From Cloeon dipterum (taxonomy: Eukaryota > Arthropoda > Insecta > Ephemeroptera > Baetidae), in NCBI RefSeq assembly GCF_949628265.1, contig NC_088789.1, positions 14,066,886 to 14,130,885 on the forward strand: a stretch of DNA of 64,000 bases. The letters are read 5' to 3'. The notes below the pieces were generated by a model. The model worked only from the letters and a program-made list of their open reading frames with translations. It did not search any database and was not told where the DNA came from. The translations under genes and the position numbers were made by a program. This document shows, piece by piece, positions 63,287-64,000 of this stretch. Within the stretch, counting starts at the first letter, position 1. Every line of letters starts with the position of its first letter.

Positions 63287-64000
63287 GTGTGTTTGCCTTA
63301 ATCAAGGAACGATGTCTCTCTAATTACATACGCGCCGAGCCCGATTAGTTGCTACGATAATAATTAATAATCGAGCACGCGGCATATGCATTAGGCGCAC
63401 TTTATGCTGCTGATATGCGCACGAATCCGAATGTGAAACAAATGGCTATGTGACACGACGTAGCGTCCGCACAAATGAGCATTACAGGCCTTAAGGCGAC
63501 AAAGCTTCATGCTGACCGTGAATTTTCATTTGGACAATCATAAAAGTACCGCGAAAAAACTTAAAAAGCTTGAAATTTTTGCTGCCTAATTTTATGTGTT
63601 GATAAAGTTGTTCCGGATTGGATAAATAAATCACAAATATTTTAGTTCCTTATTATAATAGCTTCATAAATAAATCAGTAATATTTTTCTTACTATTGAA
63701 TGGAACACATATAGGCAAGTTCAACAAACTTTCCGGTTTGAATTTTTTGCTGCTCAAGCTCAAAAGCAATTGTAAATTCTATTTATCGGCTGGTTGAATA
63801 ATTTTCTATTTACTCGCATTTAGACGACACGAAAGAAGACCTTGAATATAAACTGCAAATCCCCTCACTCAACTTTTATTAATCAGAGTGAAGACCGTGC
63901 CTCTGATGATAGCGTGTCATCTTTTGAAGAGAACATTTTTCAGCACGCACGCAAGCTGACTGACAAGCAAACTCGATTGAGAGCAGACTAGAGAATAAAC

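Larger units (their letters stand above)
59354..64000. other. gene-free stretch, probably Ten-m intron or upstream DNA
   Basis: The exon at 59353 begins mid-codon after a TTCGCAG acceptor, so Ten-m coding sequence must continue further right. I found no frame here resembling the tyrosine-rich N terminus of insect Ten-m, so this is probably a large intron. It holds CpG-containing blocks, a full CRE palindrome, two inverted repeats and TAATTA-type motifs between 63,180 and 63,390, all typical of a control region. Minus-strand frames at 61,163-61,639 and 62,801-63,160 look spurious. Confidence 0.55.

Overview
The window is nuclear DNA of an animal, most likely an insect. The genes are split by short GT-AG introns, AATAAA signals follow several stop codons, and the teneurin matches insect Ten-m more closely than vertebrate teneurins. 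The species cannot be named from the sequence. Coding DNA is confined to about 28.7-59.4 kb. The first 28.7 kb and the last 4.6 kb hold no convincing exon.

Layout. (1) 1-28,764: a gene-poor stretch of alternating GC-rich and AT-rich blocks, with a (CT)n tract at 1939-1994 and a short hAT-type transposon (MITE) at 2890-3228 flanked by a perfect 8-bp target duplication. (2) 28,765-31,220 (+): NDUFS2, the 49-kDa core subunit of mitochondrial complex I, 8 coding exons, 471 aa. (3) 32,317-34,956 (+): ZFYVE21, a FYVE-finger protein, 6 exons, 225 aa. (4) 35,727-36,248 (+): an unrecognised candidate two-exon gene of 113 aa. (5) 36,674-41,950 (-): cytosolic leucyl-tRNA synthetase, 18 coding exons, 1,179 aa. 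(6) 42,317-45,577 (+): pescadillo (PES1), 10 exons, 608 aa, head-to-head with the synthetase across 366 bp holding two CACGTG E-boxes. (7) 47,249-59,353 (-): a teneurin, best read as Ten-m. Eighteen constitutive exons give 2,831 in-window codons plus a candidate 27-nt microexon; the 5' end lies beyond the right edge, so 59,354-64,000 is probably intron or upstream DNA of this gene.

I rebuilt the exon chains by hand from splice sites and codon phase. Every junction in the five recognised genes keeps frame, and the total lengths agree with the families. Functionally, NDUFS2, LeuRS and PES1 are growth and housekeeping genes (respiration, tRNA charging, 60S ribosome assembly). Ten-m is a large developmental cell-surface adhesion and guidance protein, which fits its large gene and gene-poor flank.

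I found no clearly new multi-gene system. The observations most worth following are the Ten-m microexon, the shared E-box promoter of PES1 and LeuRS, the small unknown gene, the hAT MITE and an RVRR furin-like motif just outside the Ten-m membrane span.
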